Shown: positions 17,277 through 26,756, counted from the first letter of the stretch. The stretch is DNA of 64,000 bases from an uncultured Collinsella sp. (GCA_900545605.1 UQZL01000005.1:31155-95154); one strand, 5' to 3'. The notes: a model not told the origin generated them from the letters alone. Made by a program: numbers and translations.

Positions 17277-20081
17277 CTATAGCGAAACGGATCCGTATTT
17301 CTTGATGCGGGCGAGCATGTTTTTGAGCTTGTTAAAGTCGAGCGGCTTGGGCAGGTGAGCGTTCATGCCGGCATCGTGTGCCGCCTGGGAATCCTCGGCA
17401 AAGGCGTTGGCGGTGAGCGCGATGATGGGGATATCGGCTGCATCGGCCTTCTTGCTCAGGCGAATCGCGCGGGTTGCCTCATAGCCGTCCATGCCAGGCA
17501 TCATAATGTCCATCAGAATCGCATCGAAGCTGCCGGCGGGATGTGACAGGTACAGATCGACGACTTCGTTGCCGTTGGCGGCGCGGGTGACCACGACGCC
17601 CTCGGATTCTAGCAGCGCCTGGGCAATCTCGGCGTTCAATTCGTTGTCTTCGGCGAGCAGCACGTTCATGTTGGCGAGCGAGCAGTCGAGCGTACTCTCA
17701 ACCGTATTCGCCCGCGCCTGGGGATTCTTGTCGATATCGAGCGGAATTTCCACGTAGAACGTGGTGCCCACATGGAACTCGCTGGTGACTTCGATGGTGC
17801 CGCCCATCAGTTCAATAAGCGACTTGACGATTGGCATGCCCATGCCGGTTCCTTGGAACTTGCTGCGCGCATCGTTACCTTCTTGGGCAAACGGCTCATA
17901 GATATGTTTTAAGAATTTGGGAGTCATGCCAATGCCGGTATCCGAAACGCTAAAGCAAAAGAGCGCGCGCCCGTTATCGAGTGGCTTGGTCTTTGAGCTA
18001 AAGGTGACGGAGCCGCCGCGCTTGTTGTACTTAATGCTGTTGTCTAACAGGTTGATCATGATCTGTCGGATATGGGTGGGACTGCCGACCATGTATGGCC
18101 CCGTGGCGTACGGCAGACTATTGTCCTGCATGGTGATGCCGTTACTGGACGCGCGGAGCTTGCACAGCACCAGCGTATCGTCACAGAGCTCTTTGAGGTT
18201 AAAAGGCGCATGCTCCAGTGTTAGCTTGCGGTCTTCGATTTTGCCCATCTCGAGGATGTCGTTGATCAGCGAGAGCAGGTGATTGGCGGCAACGCGCGCC
18301 TTGGCACGGCTCTCGCGGGCGACCTGGATATCGCCTTCCTTCAATTCCTCGATCTCGATAAGGCCCAGGATACCGTTGAGCGGCGTACGGATGTCGTGGC
18401 TCATGCGCGTGAGGAATGCCGTCTTAGCAGCGTTGGCAGCATCGGCTTTTTTGCGCTCGGTTCGAGCGCGCGCGAGCGCCCAGATGAGCAGGACGATGCC
18501 GACCGACAACATACCGATGAGGGTAGCTGCAATGGCGGTGCGGTTGCGATAAAGGAATTGAAGCGTGTTGGATTCCTGGGCCGTGTACGACGTGGAGGAG
18601 TAATTGCTTGCGGAGAGCGATTCTCCGGCATTGATGATGCCCTTGTTGATGATTCCCAGCAGCTCGGGCTTTCCGCGCGAAATCCAGCACGAGAGCTCAC
18701 AGGTGTCAGGGAGCTCGACCGTCTCGTAGCCCTCGAGATCATAACGGTCGCCGATGGTTTTTACGCGTGAGCTGGGAGCGACGATGCAATGTGCCGTTCC
18801 CTTCCTGAGGGCGTCGAACGCTTCATCGTCGGATTGGTATTCGGTCACGGTCGCTGTGGGGAACAGACTTTCAAGTGCATTTTTGTTGACAAACGATGAT
18901 TTGGTACAGGCGATGTTCTGAAGGTCTTTGTTCAGGTCGCTGCCGGTGTGGATGGCGGTGAGGGATATGGTCCCCAACGATACCGACTGCACAACGCCTG
19001 ATTGCTCGGCAAACCAGTAATCTCGGTATACCGGCAGCGCAACGTCTATGCTTCCCTTTGACAGGGCCTTTGACATCATCTTGTAACTATCAAAGGCGAC
19101 GGTTTTGACCGTAATGCCAAATTTATCGTGCAACGTCGTCGCAAGCGATGCGAGCGAGCCTTCCATTTCGCCGTTTTCGTCTTCGTTGCAGTAGGGGAGT
19201 TTGCCCGTAATGTAGCCGAGCGTGATGGTGTTGCCATTTGCTTTGAGCCAGGAACGTTCGGGGCTGTTGAGCGATGATGAACCGCTGTTTTGGGCCGAGT
19301 AGTTAGATTTGACTTCGTCGATATAGCGTGGGTTGACGCGGGCGATTGCCGACATGGCGGCATTGATGTCGTCCATCAGGTCGGGGCGGCTTTTGGGGAC
19401 GGCAAAATAGTAGTCGCTCGAAACAATGTAGAACATGGGGGAGGCGCTGGGCGACGAGGTCGTGTCGTTCATGATGATGGCATCGACCTCGTTGTTTGCG
19501 AGCGCGTCAAAGAGGGCACCGCCAGTGTCGATTTCTTTATAGGTGCAGGTAATGCCTTCGTTGGCGAGCCACTGCTGGCCAACGAAGGTTTGCATAACGC
19601 CGGGGTTGCAGCCGATGGTAAGGCCTTGGAGCGCTTGGGGGTCACCCTTGGCCAGATCGTCGCGATCGGGCTTGGCGTAGATGAAGTAGCGCTCGGTGCC
19701 CTCGGGGTTCGAGGAAAAGAGCAGCTTTTGGGCGCGTTCCTCAGAGTAGGAGATGTTGGGCATGAGGTCGATCTCGCCCGCCTCGAGCATGTCCATAAGC
19801 TCGGTGAAGGTGCCGGAGACGTATTCGTACCGCCAGCCGGGCGTGTAGTACGACAGGGTCTGGAGGTACTCGTAACCCCATCCCGAGAGACGCTCGCCGG
19901 GGGTGCCGTCCTGGAAGCCCTCGTTGTTGACGAGCCAACCAACGCGGACCGTCTTGGCCTGCTGATCAGAGTCGGCGGCAAAGGCAGGGGCGGGCGCGAC
20001 GGCGCTCAGTACGGCGAGCGCGGTAAGCGCAACGGCCAGGGTGCGATATATAACTGAACGAAGGACAGCGGAAGCTCTCAC
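17277..20081 (-). CDS. BvgS/EvgS-like hybrid kinase with two solute-binding domains
   Basis: 934-residue membrane phosphorelay protein. A signal/anchor peptide (about 10-36) is followed by two tandem extracytoplasmic SBP_bac_3-like domains (about 44-270 and 285-500) and a membrane helix near 525-547. HisKA has FLTRMSHDIRTPLNGI, the HATPase has INLLDNSIKYN, SDTGIGMTPKF and GTGMGMPIVKSL, and the receiver has LLAEDNELNAEI, acceptor Asp in ILMDIMMPGMDG and lysine in LPKPL. No HPt domain is seen. GTG 20081 is chosen because AGGA lies 6 nt upstream; TTG 20087 is possible. The cytoplasmic half closely resembles the kinase at 14493-16685. Confidence 0.92.
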   Translation of the reverse strand: MRASAVLRSVIYRTLAVALTALAVLSAVAPAPAFAADSDQQAKTVRVGWLVNNEGFQDGTPGERLSGWGYEYLQTLSYYTPGWRYEYVSGTFTELMDMLEAGEIDLMPNISYSEERAQKLLFSSNPEGTERYFIYAKPDRDDLAKGDPQALQGLTIGCNPGVMQTFVGQQWLANEGITCTYKEIDTGGALFDALANNEVDAIIMNDTTSSPSASPMFYIVSSDYYFAVPKSRPDLMDDINAAMSAIARVNPRYIDEVKSNYSAQNSGSSSLNSPERSWLKANGNTITLGYITGKLPYCNEDENGEMEGSLASLATTLHDKFGITVKTVAFDSYKMMSKALSKGSIDVALPVYRDYWFAEQSGVVQSVSLGTISLTAIHTGSDLNKDLQNIACTKSSFVNKNALESLFPTATVTEYQSDDEAFDALRKGTAHCIVAPSSRVKTIGDRYDLEGYETVELPDTCELSCWISRGKPELLGIINKGIINAGESLSASNYSSTSYTAQESNTLQFLYRNRTAIAATLIGMLSVGIVLLIWALARARTERKKADAANAAKTAFLTRMSHDIRTPLNGILGLIEIEELKEGDIQVARESRAKARVAANHLLSLINDILEMGKIEDRKLTLEHAPFNLKELCDDTLVLCKLRASSNGITMQDNSLPYATGPYMVGSPTHIRQIMINLLDNSIKYNKRGGSVTFSSKTKPLDNGRALFCFSVSDTGIGMTPKFLKHIYEPFAQEGNDARSKFQGTGMGMPIVKSLIELMGGTIEVTSEFHVGTTFYVEIPLDIDKNPQARANTVESTLDCSLANMNVLLAEDNELNAEIAQALLESEGVVVTRAANGNEVVDLYLSHPAGSFDAILMDIMMPGMDGYEATRAIRLSKKADAADIPIIALTANAFAEDSQAAHDAGMNAHLPKPLDFNKLKNMLARIKKYGSVSL

Positions 20082-20168
20082 ATGCAATCCTAACGAATCG
20101 AGACATTACCGCATAAGGATACCAGCTCAGCCTGCCCAGTCGGCAGCTGCATCGCTAAACGATCCCGC

Positions 20169-20226
20169 CCGGCAGTTGGGGACAGTCCCTTTCTGCCGGC
20201 ACAAAAGGAACGTCCCTAACTGTCGG
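20169..20226. repeat. Palindrome with CCGGCAGTT arms and GGGGAC core
   Basis: Left arm CCGGCAGTTGGGGACAGTCC pairs imperfectly with GGAACGTCCCTAACTGTCGG on the right. A shorter nested hairpin is formed by CCGGCAG and CTGCCGG. It lies between the divergent BvgS-like gene and the ion channel gene. Confidence 0.75.
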
Positions 20227-20279
20227 TTGTGGGACAATATCGAGCGAATGTGATTGGGCGTCTGGGAAAAGGGGTCGCG

Positions 20280-20705
20280 ATGAACAGGTTGAGGACGCTT
20301 GCCGATGTGCTGCGACAGGCTGGCTTTGCACGCATCACGGGCCTGTTTCTTATCTTTTACCTGCTGTGCTCGACGGCTGTCTGGCTGTCCGAGCCTACGA
20401 CCCTCACCTTTGGTGATGGCCTGTGGTTTAGCTTTGAGACGGTCTCGACGATCGGCTTTGGCGATATCCCGGCAGAAACGCCGGTTGCCCGCGGCATTAC
20501 CGTCATCCTAAGCGTCATCAGTATCTTCTATATCGCCATGCTTACGGGCGTGGCGGTGAACTACTGCAATACGCTCATCAAGCTGCGCCAAAAGGACACC
20601 ATGGCGCGCTTTATGGACGATCTTGAGCATTTGGAGGAGCTCGATCGTGACGAGCTCGCCGACCTGTCGCGCCGCGTGCGCGAATATCGCCGCCGCCAAC
20701 GCTAG
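20280..20705 (+). CDS. Two-helix potassium channel (ion_trans_2)
   Basis: 141-residue inner-membrane protein with two membrane helices (about 16-36 and 75-98) around a pore loop. The selectivity filter reads TIGFGD, a conservative variant of TVGYGD. A charged helical tail of about 40 residues (HLEELDRDELADLSRRVREY) follows. It lacks an RCK/TrkA domain, so gating is not explained. ATG 20280 with AAGGGG upstream is preferred to an in-frame start at 20229. The LOG-family gene begins 36 bp downstream. Confidence 0.88.
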   Translation: MNRLRTLADVLRQAGFARITGLFLIFYLLCSTAVWLSEPTTLTFGDGLWFSFETVSTIGFGDIPAETPVARGITVILSVISIFYIAMLTGVAVNYCNTLIKLRQKDTMARFMDDLEHLEELDRDELADLSRRVREYRRRQR

Positions 20706-20741
20706 AACGGGCGCCGCGCGTCACGATTGGGGGGACTGAAT

Positions 20742-21275
20742 ATGAATATCACCGTGTATCTGGGTGCCAGCGTTGGTAACGACCCAGCGTTTCTGCCCGC
20801 GCTGCAGGAGCTGGGCAACTGGATTGGCTCCAACGGACACGCGCTGGTATACGGCGGGTCCAAGTCGGGCCTGATGGGTGCGCTCGCCGATAGCGTGCTC
20901 GAGGCAGGTGGACATGTGACGGGTGTTGAGCCGAGCTTTTTTATCGAGGCCGAGTTTCAGCATGACGGTATCGACGACCTTATCGTGACGAGCGATATGG
21001 CCGAGCGCAAGGCCAAGATGATTGAGCTCGGCGATGCGTTCATCGCCTTTCCCGGTGGGACGGGCACGCTCGAGGAGATTGCCGAGGTCATGTCCGCGGT
21101 GTCGTTGGGGCATCTCGATGCGCCGTGCATTTTGTACAACCTGAACGGTTACTACAACGACCTCAAGGCGCTGCTCGGGCACATGATTGATAAGGGGCTT
21201 TCGAGCCTGAAGCGCCAGCACGGCATCTACTTTGCCGACGATTTGCGCGAGATTGCCTCGATTATCAACGGATAA
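20742..21275 (+). CDS. LOG-family nucleotide phosphoribohydrolase
   Basis: 177-residue Rossmann-like protein of the TIGR00730/LOG group (cytokinin-riboside 5'-monophosphate phosphoribohydrolase fold). It has VYLGAS at the N-terminus, LVYGGSKSGLMGALADSVL, and the diagnostic FPGGTGTLEEIAEVMS, with MAERKAKM between them. Bacterial members hydrolyse nucleoside monophosphates to base and ribose phosphate; the physiological substrate is usually unclear. ATG 20742 is preceded by GGGGGGA. It may be co-transcribed with the channel gene. Confidence 0.9.
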   Translation: MNITVYLGASVGNDPAFLPALQELGNWIGSNGHALVYGGSKSGLMGALADSVLEAGGHVTGVEPSFFIEAEFQHDGIDDLIVTSDMAERKAKMIELGDAFIAFPGGTGTLEEIAEVMSAVSLGHLDAPCILYNLNGYYNDLKALLGHMIDKGLSSLKRQHGIYFADDLREIASIING

Positions 21276-21400
21276 GCCTTGAGCCTGCCCCACTATGGCT
21301 CCCAATGGTGCCGTTTGCGGCGCAGACGGCTGGCTTGTCTGGGCCACACTCGCTCTACAATAAAACGTATCTATGTCGACTTTGACCGCGGGAGGACCCG

Positions 21401-22705
21401 ATGGATAACCTTGCCAAACCCACAAACCGCGCGCTGTTTTTAGTTAGCGTTGCCGTGACCGGTGCGTTCGCAGGTGCCGCAGTCTGGCTGTTCTTCTTTG
21501 CGATGGAGCACGGTATCGACTATCTATGGACCGAGATTCCACACGCGCTGGGCGTCGCTTCGCCCGAGCTTGCCAGCGGACCGTTTGGCTTTCTGCCATA
21601 CCCGTTTTTCGTCTGCCTGCTGGGCGGCCTGCTGATCGGTCTGTACGAAAAGACGACGGGCACCAAGACCGATGACCTCAACCAGGTGATGGCCAAGGTA
21701 AAGCGCGATGGGCGCTACCCGTACGACAACCTGGGCAAGCTTTCGCTCGCGGCATTGCTGCCGCTGCTGTTTGGTGGCAGCATTGGACCGGAGGCCGGCC
21801 TGACCGGCGTTATCGCGGGTCTGTGCAGCTGGGTCGGCGATCGCATGCGTCGCTTTGGAGCTGAGTTTAGGGAGCTCACGCTGCTGGGCACCCAGGCTGC
21901 CCTGACGGCGCTCTTTACCGCGCCCGTCTTTGGCTTTGTGGCACCGCTTGCCGGAAGTACTGACGGCCAGGGCGAAGACGCCGACGATGAATCCGCGTCC
22001 GGCGAGATCACCATCAAGCTGCCCAAGGCGCAAAAGACGGTGGTCTACGGCATTGCGATTGCCGGCGGTCTGGGCACCTACCTGCTGCTCGGCCAGCTTG
22101 TGGGCGGCGGCATGGGCATGCCGAGGTTCGAGGCCGCCGTGGTGGGCAACCTGGAACTTGTCTGGCTCATTCCGCTGGCGTTGGTCGGCACCGTATGCGG
22201 TTGGCTGTACTTTGTCTCTGAGCACGCGAGCGAGGCACTGTCTCATGCAATAGGGGAGCGTCCTGTCGTCAAGGCCATGCTAGCCGGTCTGGCGCTCGCC
22301 ATCTGTGGCACGGTTCTGCCCTACACCATGTTTGCCGGCGAGACCCAGGCCGACGTGCTCATGGAAACCTACCTGACCATTCCCGCTGGCGTGCTTATCG
22401 CGACCGGTCTTGTTAAGGCCATGCTGACGCCCGCCCTCATCAACATGGGTTGGCGTGGCGGCCACTTCTTCCCGGTCATCTTCTCGGGTGTGAGCCTGGG
22501 CTACGGCCTTGCCATCCTCACCGGCGCCGATCCGGTCTTTTGCGTCGCCGTCTGCACGGCATCGACGATGGGTGCCGTCATGCGCCAACCCATTATGGTC
22601 GTGGGCCTGTTGCTCATGTGCTTCCCGCTCAAGGGCATCGTCTGCATAATCATCGCCGCCGTCATCGCCGCCGGCATTCCGTTGCCCAAGTCACTGCGCA
22701 AGTAG
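21401..22705 (+). CDS. ClC-type chloride channel/transporter family protein
   Basis: 434-residue polytopic membrane protein. The ClC inverted-repeat family signature is present as LLFGGSIGPEAGLTGVIAGL, corresponding to the GREGP region, though with SIGPEAG rather than the canonical glutamate-rich GREGP. Another helix pair has GWRGGHFFPVIFSGVSLGYG (like GGIFAP). It may move chloride, fluoride or another anion; the missing canonical motif leaves selectivity open. Start ATG follows GGGAGG. A strong terminator follows at 22746. Confidence 0.87.
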   Translation: MDNLAKPTNRALFLVSVAVTGAFAGAAVWLFFFAMEHGIDYLWTEIPHALGVASPELASGPFGFLPYPFFVCLLGGLLIGLYEKTTGTKTDDLNQVMAKVKRDGRYPYDNLGKLSLAALLPLLFGGSIGPEAGLTGVIAGLCSWVGDRMRRFGAEFRELTLLGTQAALTALFTAPVFGFVAPLAGSTDGQGEDADDESASGEITIKLPKAQKTVVYGIAIAGGLGTYLLLGQLVGGGMGMPRFEAAVVGNLELVWLIPLALVGTVCGWLYFVSEHASEALSHAIGERPVVKAMLAGLALAICGTVLPYTMFAGETQADVLMETYLTIPAGVLIATGLVKAMLTPALINMGWRGGHFFPVIFSGVSLGYGLAILTGADPVFCVAVCTASTMGAVMRQPIMVVGLLLMCFPLKGIVCIIIAAVIAAGIPLPKSLRK

Positions 22706-22745
22706 CGTATTGCGCTTTACGGTTGTTCAGAACTTGTTTTAAAGA

Positions 22746-22783
22746 AGCCGCGCGAGGCCGTTTGTTTACGGCCTCGCGCGGCT
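22746..22783. terminator. Bidirectional terminator hairpin
   Basis: Perfect 16-bp stem beginning AGCCGCGCGAGGCCGT with loop TTGTTT, between the convergent ClC and methyltransferase genes. Confidence 0.85.
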
Positions 22784-22788
22784 GTTAT

Positions 22789-23526
22789 TTAGAGCTTCCT
22801 CAGCACGATGGCGATGGTGTTGAGGTATTTGAGCGCGCCGGCTTCAACGGCAGTGCGGTCGCCCGCTGCGTACTCGTTGTCGCAGACGAGCCAGTCTGCC
22901 CATGCCTCGTTGGTGCAGAGCATGGGTTGCATCGAGACAATCTTGACGCCGGTGGTCGGCTCGATCATGGCGCGCCACCAGGCTATGTCGTGCATGTAGT
23001 CGAGCTGCTCAGGCGTCCAAGATTTGAGCAGGCAATCGGGCAGATTATCGTGGCAGTCGCGGACCATGCCTGGGATGCTCAAGTAAAGCACGCCGCCTTG
23101 CTTTACGTAGGGGAGCAAGCGCTCGCCCAGATAATGCGGGTCGCGCCCGTAATAGTTGTACGAGTCGATGCTTACGACCGCATCAAAAAAGTCGCGCTCA
23201 AATGGCAAGCCTTGCGAGGCGTCCGCCTGAACGGGATGAATCGTGTCGCGCGAGATACCGAGCGAATCAAAGAACACGCGGTTCTCCTCGGGGTCGCTCC
23301 ACAGATCGACGGCGTAGGTGTCAAACCCGTATTCGCGGGCAAGCAGGGCGCTGGTGATACCGGTGCCCGATCCAAGGTCGCAGACGCGGGCGCCGTGGGG
23401 GATGCTTGCATCGCAAAGGAGCTCTTCGCAGAGCTTGAGGGGGTTCGGCCCCATAATCTTAGAGCGCACGAGCGCTGCGTCGAAGCTGGTGGCTTTTGGG
23501 AAGGATTGAGATTCCTGGGATTGCAT
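22789..23526 (-). CDS. Class I SAM-dependent methyltransferase
   Basis: 245-residue cytoplasmic protein. Motif I is VCDLGSGTGITSALLA, the motif II acid lies in TYAVDLWSDP, and motif IV is FFDAVVSIDSYNYYG, followed by LPYVKQGGVLYLSIPG. The acceptor is not evident; tyrosine/tryptophan-rich stretches (YYGRDPHYL, IAWWRAM) suggest a small-molecule substrate. ATG has AGGA 7 nt upstream. The 278-bp region upstream, up to the transporter gene, shows only a small ACGGCCGT hairpin (23586-23604). Confidence 0.88.
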   Translation of the reverse strand: MQSQESQSFPKATSFDAALVRSKIMGPNPLKLCEELLCDASIPHGARVCDLGSGTGITSALLAREYGFDTYAVDLWSDPEENRVFFDSLGISRDTIHPVQADASQGLPFERDFFDAVVSIDSYNYYGRDPHYLGERLLPYVKQGGVLYLSIPGMVRDCHDNLPDCLLKSWTPEQLDYMHDIAWWRAMIEPTTGVKIVSMQPMLCTNEAWADWLVCDNEYAAGDRTAVEAGALKYLNTIAIVLRKL

Positions 23527-23804
23527 TGTTCTTTCCTATCAGGTGCAAATTGGCAGATGACGGAGGCGGAACGGCGCAACAAACCACGGCCGTTGGACGG
23601 CCGTTTCTATGGTTCTATGCGATTGACCGTTCCCTAAAGAACAATGACCAAAAAGACATCCCCTTGGATGATCGAGATTGGGCCAAGGCCCGTGACATCT
23701 CTATTGTAAGACGTTGAGCGCGGGCAGGGGATATGTCATTTGTCATGTATTGGCGGACAGTCGATTGTGACCACGGGTGCGCCGAGGCTCTCGTTCCCTG
23801 CGTC

Positions 23805-24680
23805 TTACTTCCAAATTGCGAGTGCGGCGGTGCCCAGCACGATGAGGGCGAGGCCGACGGCGTTTCGATGTGACAGCTTTTCGTTGAAGGCCAGGCGCGC
23901 GAACAGTACCGAAACAAGGATCGAGAGCTTGTCGACCTGCACCACGACGCTTACCTGCCCGGCGGCAATCGCGTAGTAGTAGAGCAGCCACGATGCACCG
24001 GTCGCAATGCCCGATGCTGCGAGAAATGTGAGTTCATATCGGTCAACGCGTGCGACCTGCTCCAGCTTTCCCTTGGCCGTCACAATCCCCCACGCCATGG
24101 CGAGTACCACGCAGGTACGGATCGCCGTTGCCAGGTTAGACTCGACGCCTTCGATGCCAACCTTGGCAAGGATGGACGTGAGCGCCGCGAAAACGGCGGC
24201 GCCGATGGCGTAGACGAGCCAGGTCCGGTCTTGCTTCTGGTCCACGCCAGCTGACTGCCTCTTCTCAATCATCAGGAACGTGCCGAGGGTGATTACGGCC
24301 GTCCCAATAAGCTTTACGGCCAGATTGCTCGTCTCGCCAAAGAGAACAATAGCGATCAGCGCGGCGAGTACGGTGCTCATCTTGTCGACCGGCACGATCT
24401 TATTGACGTCTCCAATGCTGAGCGCCTTAAAGTAGCAGATCCACGAAGCGCCGGTTGCAAGTCCCGAGAGAACGAGGAACAGCCAAGACTTGGCGGCGAT
24501 GCTGCCAATGGTTCCGATGGATCCGGAAATGCCCGCCATTATCCAAGCAAAGACGAGCACCACGCAGGTGCGGATGGCGGTCGCAACATCGGAATCGGTG
24601 TGTTTGATGCCACATTTGGCCAAAATTGATGTGATGCCGGCAAAGACTGCCGATGCAAACGCTGCAACAACCCACGACAC
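23805..24680 (-). CDS. EamA/DMT-family transporter
   Basis: 291-residue membrane protein with ten predicted helices formed by two homologous EamA halves. The repeats are visible as AGITSILAKCGI/LTSILAKVGI, ATAIRTCVVL in both halves and SGLATGASWICYF/SGIATGASWLLYY. A GTG start at 24680 follows GAGGAGG at a rather long spacing. Members export or import amino acids, nucleotides and other metabolites; the substrate is unknown. The strong identity between halves is typical of a recent internal duplication. Confidence 0.9.
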   Translation of the reverse strand: MSWVVAAFASAVFAGITSILAKCGIKHTDSDVATAIRTCVVLVFAWIMAGISGSIGTIGSIAAKSWLFLVLSGLATGASWICYFKALSIGDVNKIVPVDKMSTVLAALIAIVLFGETSNLAVKLIGTAVITLGTFLMIEKRQSAGVDQKQDRTWLVYAIGAAVFAALTSILAKVGIEGVESNLATAIRTCVVLAMAWGIVTAKGKLEQVARVDRYELTFLAASGIATGASWLLYYYAIAAGQVSVVVQVDKLSILVSVLFARLAFNEKLSHRNAVGLALIVLGTAALAIWK

Positions 24681-24748
24681 GGGTGTGGCGCCTCCTCAAG
24701 AACGACTACGCCGGGTCTACGGCGCTCGTCCGATGATACCGCTTGCGG

Positions 24749-25447
24749 CTACAAATCGCGTGCTCGATAGATCTTGGTGCTGACGGTGCAGCTGATTGCA
24801 AATAGCACGAACGCCAGGGCGGCAATTCCTGCGCACAGGAAACTGATGACGGCGGGATCGGGATTTGCCCCGGCAAATGACATGAGCCAGTTGCTGATGG
24901 GGTTGGAGGAGCTCAGTATTGCCATGGTGCCGCAGCCAAGCAGGGCAAACAGGCCGACGGATAGGCGCAGCGCCTCCATGTGTCCAAATCGAAAGAATAT
25001 CGGCTGTGCCAAAAACACCATCATGAGGGAGATGAGCATCGACGCCGCCGAGGCGGTCGCGATTTCAAAGACCGTCTGGCCTGTCGAAGGGATGCCCATG
25101 TGATCGAAGAACGGAAGGGCGAGGATGTTCAGAAGCGTAGCCGCGCATGCCATGACGACCGAGAAGACAATAATGCACAGGTATCGCGCGCAGATGATGT
25201 CTTTGCGCGAGAACGGCAGCGTTGCCCGATAGCGCTCCCAGCCGTTTTGGTTATCGTAGCCAGCCAGCGAGCTCATGATCATGATGGGCGACATGGCGCT
25301 GACCGCACAGGTGCCGGCGCTCATGCCAGAGTCACCATCCGATGCGTTGGCAAGGGTCAGCACGACGAATATGAACAGGCCGACGCCGGCGATGCTCGGG
25401 AGAAACGAGCGCATGATGGCGGTCTCGGACATAAAGGCGCGTTTCAT
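24749..25447 (-). CDS. ABC-2 type permease subunit
   Basis: 232-residue membrane protein with six hydrophobic segments, resembling ABC-2 family proteins partnered with YtrA/GntR-controlled ATPases. A conserved-looking loop NQNGWERYRATLPFSRKDI, typical of this family (W-x(4)-LP-x-SR), lies between helices 2 and 3. The ATG overlaps the stop of the ATPase gene upstream by four bases. It forms a GntR-ATPase-permease operon that exports an unknown substrate, often linked to cell-envelope or bacteriocin stress. Confidence 0.87.
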   Translation of the reverse strand: MKRAFMSETAIMRSFLPSIAGVGLFIFVVLTLANASDGDSGMSAGTCAVSAMSPIMIMSSLAGYDNQNGWERYRATLPFSRKDIICARYLCIIVFSVVMACAATLLNILALPFFDHMGIPSTGQTVFEIATASAASMLISLMMVFLAQPIFFRFGHMEALRLSVGLFALLGCGTMAILSSSNPISNWLMSFAGANPDPAVISFLCAGIAALAFVLFAISCTVSTKIYRARDL

Positions 25448-26325
25448 TTGGAGGTTCCTTTCAGCGTAAGGCGCAGATAGTCATCGATGGAGATCCGGTC
25501 GCAGGGAATCTCGGGAAAGGCCTCGAGCGCTTCTCGTCGGTTGGGTACGAGTACGTCAACGCTGTAGGTATGACGGGTGGCGCGAGCGCCTTCGACACAA
25601 GCCATCAGCTCGGCAGCTTGCGCCTGGGTGCAGTGGGCGATGCCGGTACGGTCGGTAATGTCCTCGCGCGGCAAATCGAACACGATCGAGCCATTATCGA
25701 TGCAGGCGACGCGGTCTGCCGCACGTTCAAGATCGGAGGTAATGTGGCTCGAGAACAATACGCTGCGCTGTCCGTCGGCGACAAAGGAGAGCAGCTCATC
25801 GAGCAGCTCCTCACGCGCCATAGGATCGAGGCCCGCGGTGGCTTCGTCCAAGATGAGCAGCTCGGCCTTGTGACTGAGCGCGCACGCGAGCTGCAGTTTC
25901 ATGCCCATGCCACGGGAGAGGTCCTTGACCTTTGCCTTGGGGTCCAGACTAAACCGGTCGATGAGGCTGGCGAAGGTGTCGTGGTTCCAGGTGGGGTACG
26001 CCGGACCTACGAGCGCCTCGACCTCCGTCACCTTGAGCGTGGAAGGGAAGGGGCACGTGTCCAGCACGAGTCCGATGCGAGAGCGCGTGCGACGTTGTTG
26101 CTCATCGGGCGCATTGGCATCGCAGCGCTGCCCAAACAGGCATACCTCGCCAGCATCTATCTTTATGAGGCCGAGCGCGGCACGGATGGTCGTTGTCTTG
26201 CCGGCGCCGTTTGCGCCCACAAAGCCAACAATCTGGCCGGGCTCTACGGCAAGTGTGACATCGCGCAACGAAAAGCGGTTGCTCACCCGGCGCGAGACGG
26301 CTTTGAGTTCTAACAGGTTTTGCAT
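25444..26325 (-). CDS. ABC transporter ATP-binding protein
   Basis: 293-residue ATPase. Walker A is GANGAGKTTT, the signature reads LSRGMGMKLQLACAL (LSRGM rather than LSGGQ, as usual in this exporter subgroup), Walker B is AELLILDEATAGLD and the switch is LFSSHI. A C-terminal domain of about 80 residues follows the nucleotide-binding core. Middle gene of the operon with GntR upstream (23 bp) and permease downstream (4-bp overlap). It powers export across the cytoplasmic membrane. Confidence 0.93.
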   Translation of the reverse strand: MQNLLELKAVSRRVSNRFSLRDVTLAVEPGQIVGFVGANGAGKTTTIRAALGLIKIDAGEVCLFGQRCDANAPDEQQRRTRSRIGLVLDTCPFPSTLKVTEVEALVGPAYPTWNHDTFASLIDRFSLDPKAKVKDLSRGMGMKLQLACALSHKAELLILDEATAGLDPMAREELLDELLSFVADGQRSVLFSSHITSDLERAADRVACIDNGSIVFDLPREDITDRTGIAHCTQAQAAELMACVEGARATRHTYSVDVLVPNRREALEAFPEIPCDRISIDDYLRLTLKGTSK

Positions 26326-26348
26326 GGTATAGCCTTTCTTGCAGATGG

Positions 26349-26729
26349 CTACTGCATGGTTTCGGGAGCTACCAGGTCGAGCATCTCGTGCAATTTGTCG
26401 CGCGTGACGCCCAAGGTGTCGGCTTGCGCTGCCGCTTGCGCGAGCAGCTCTTCGATATGGCAGAGCTGGCTTTCACGCAAGAGCTCCTGGTTGCCCTCGG
26501 CGACAAAGCAGCCTTTGCCCTGCACGGTGCAGATAAACCCGAGTTGCTCCAGGTCGGCGTAGGCGCGCTTGGTGGTGATGACGCTCACACCTAGGTCGCT
26601 CGCGAGCGCACGAATGCTGGGGAGTTTGGCCCCCGCGGCGAGTGCGCCCGATAGGATCTGGGTCTTGACCTGCGAGGATATCTGCTCGTAGATGGGCTTG
26701 TCGCTCGAATTGGATAGGATGATGTCCAC
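26349..26729 (-). CDS. GntR-family repressor, YtrA subtype
   Basis: 126-residue regulator that begins with GTG after AAGGAG. The winged helix covers about 10-78 with PIYEQISSQVKTQILSG, KLPSIRALASDLGVSVITTKRAY and the wing FICTVQGKGCFVA. A short helical C-terminal tail takes the place of a large effector domain, which defines the YtrA subtype. It heads the ABC operon and probably represses it through the palindrome at 26757-26790. Confidence 0.92.
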   Translation of the reverse strand: MDIILSNSSDKPIYEQISSQVKTQILSGALAAGAKLPSIRALASDLGVSVITTKRAYADLEQLGFICTVQGKGCFVAEGNQELLRESQLCHIEELLAQAAAQADTLGVTRDKLHEMLDLVAPETMQ

Positions 26730-26756
26730 AGCGGCTCCTTAGCTGATGGGCTACAC

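Noticed and set aside
22450..23637. 395-codon plus-strand frame across the ClC end and methyltransferase
   Set aside because: It overlaps two supported genes and a terminator and has no recognisable domain.
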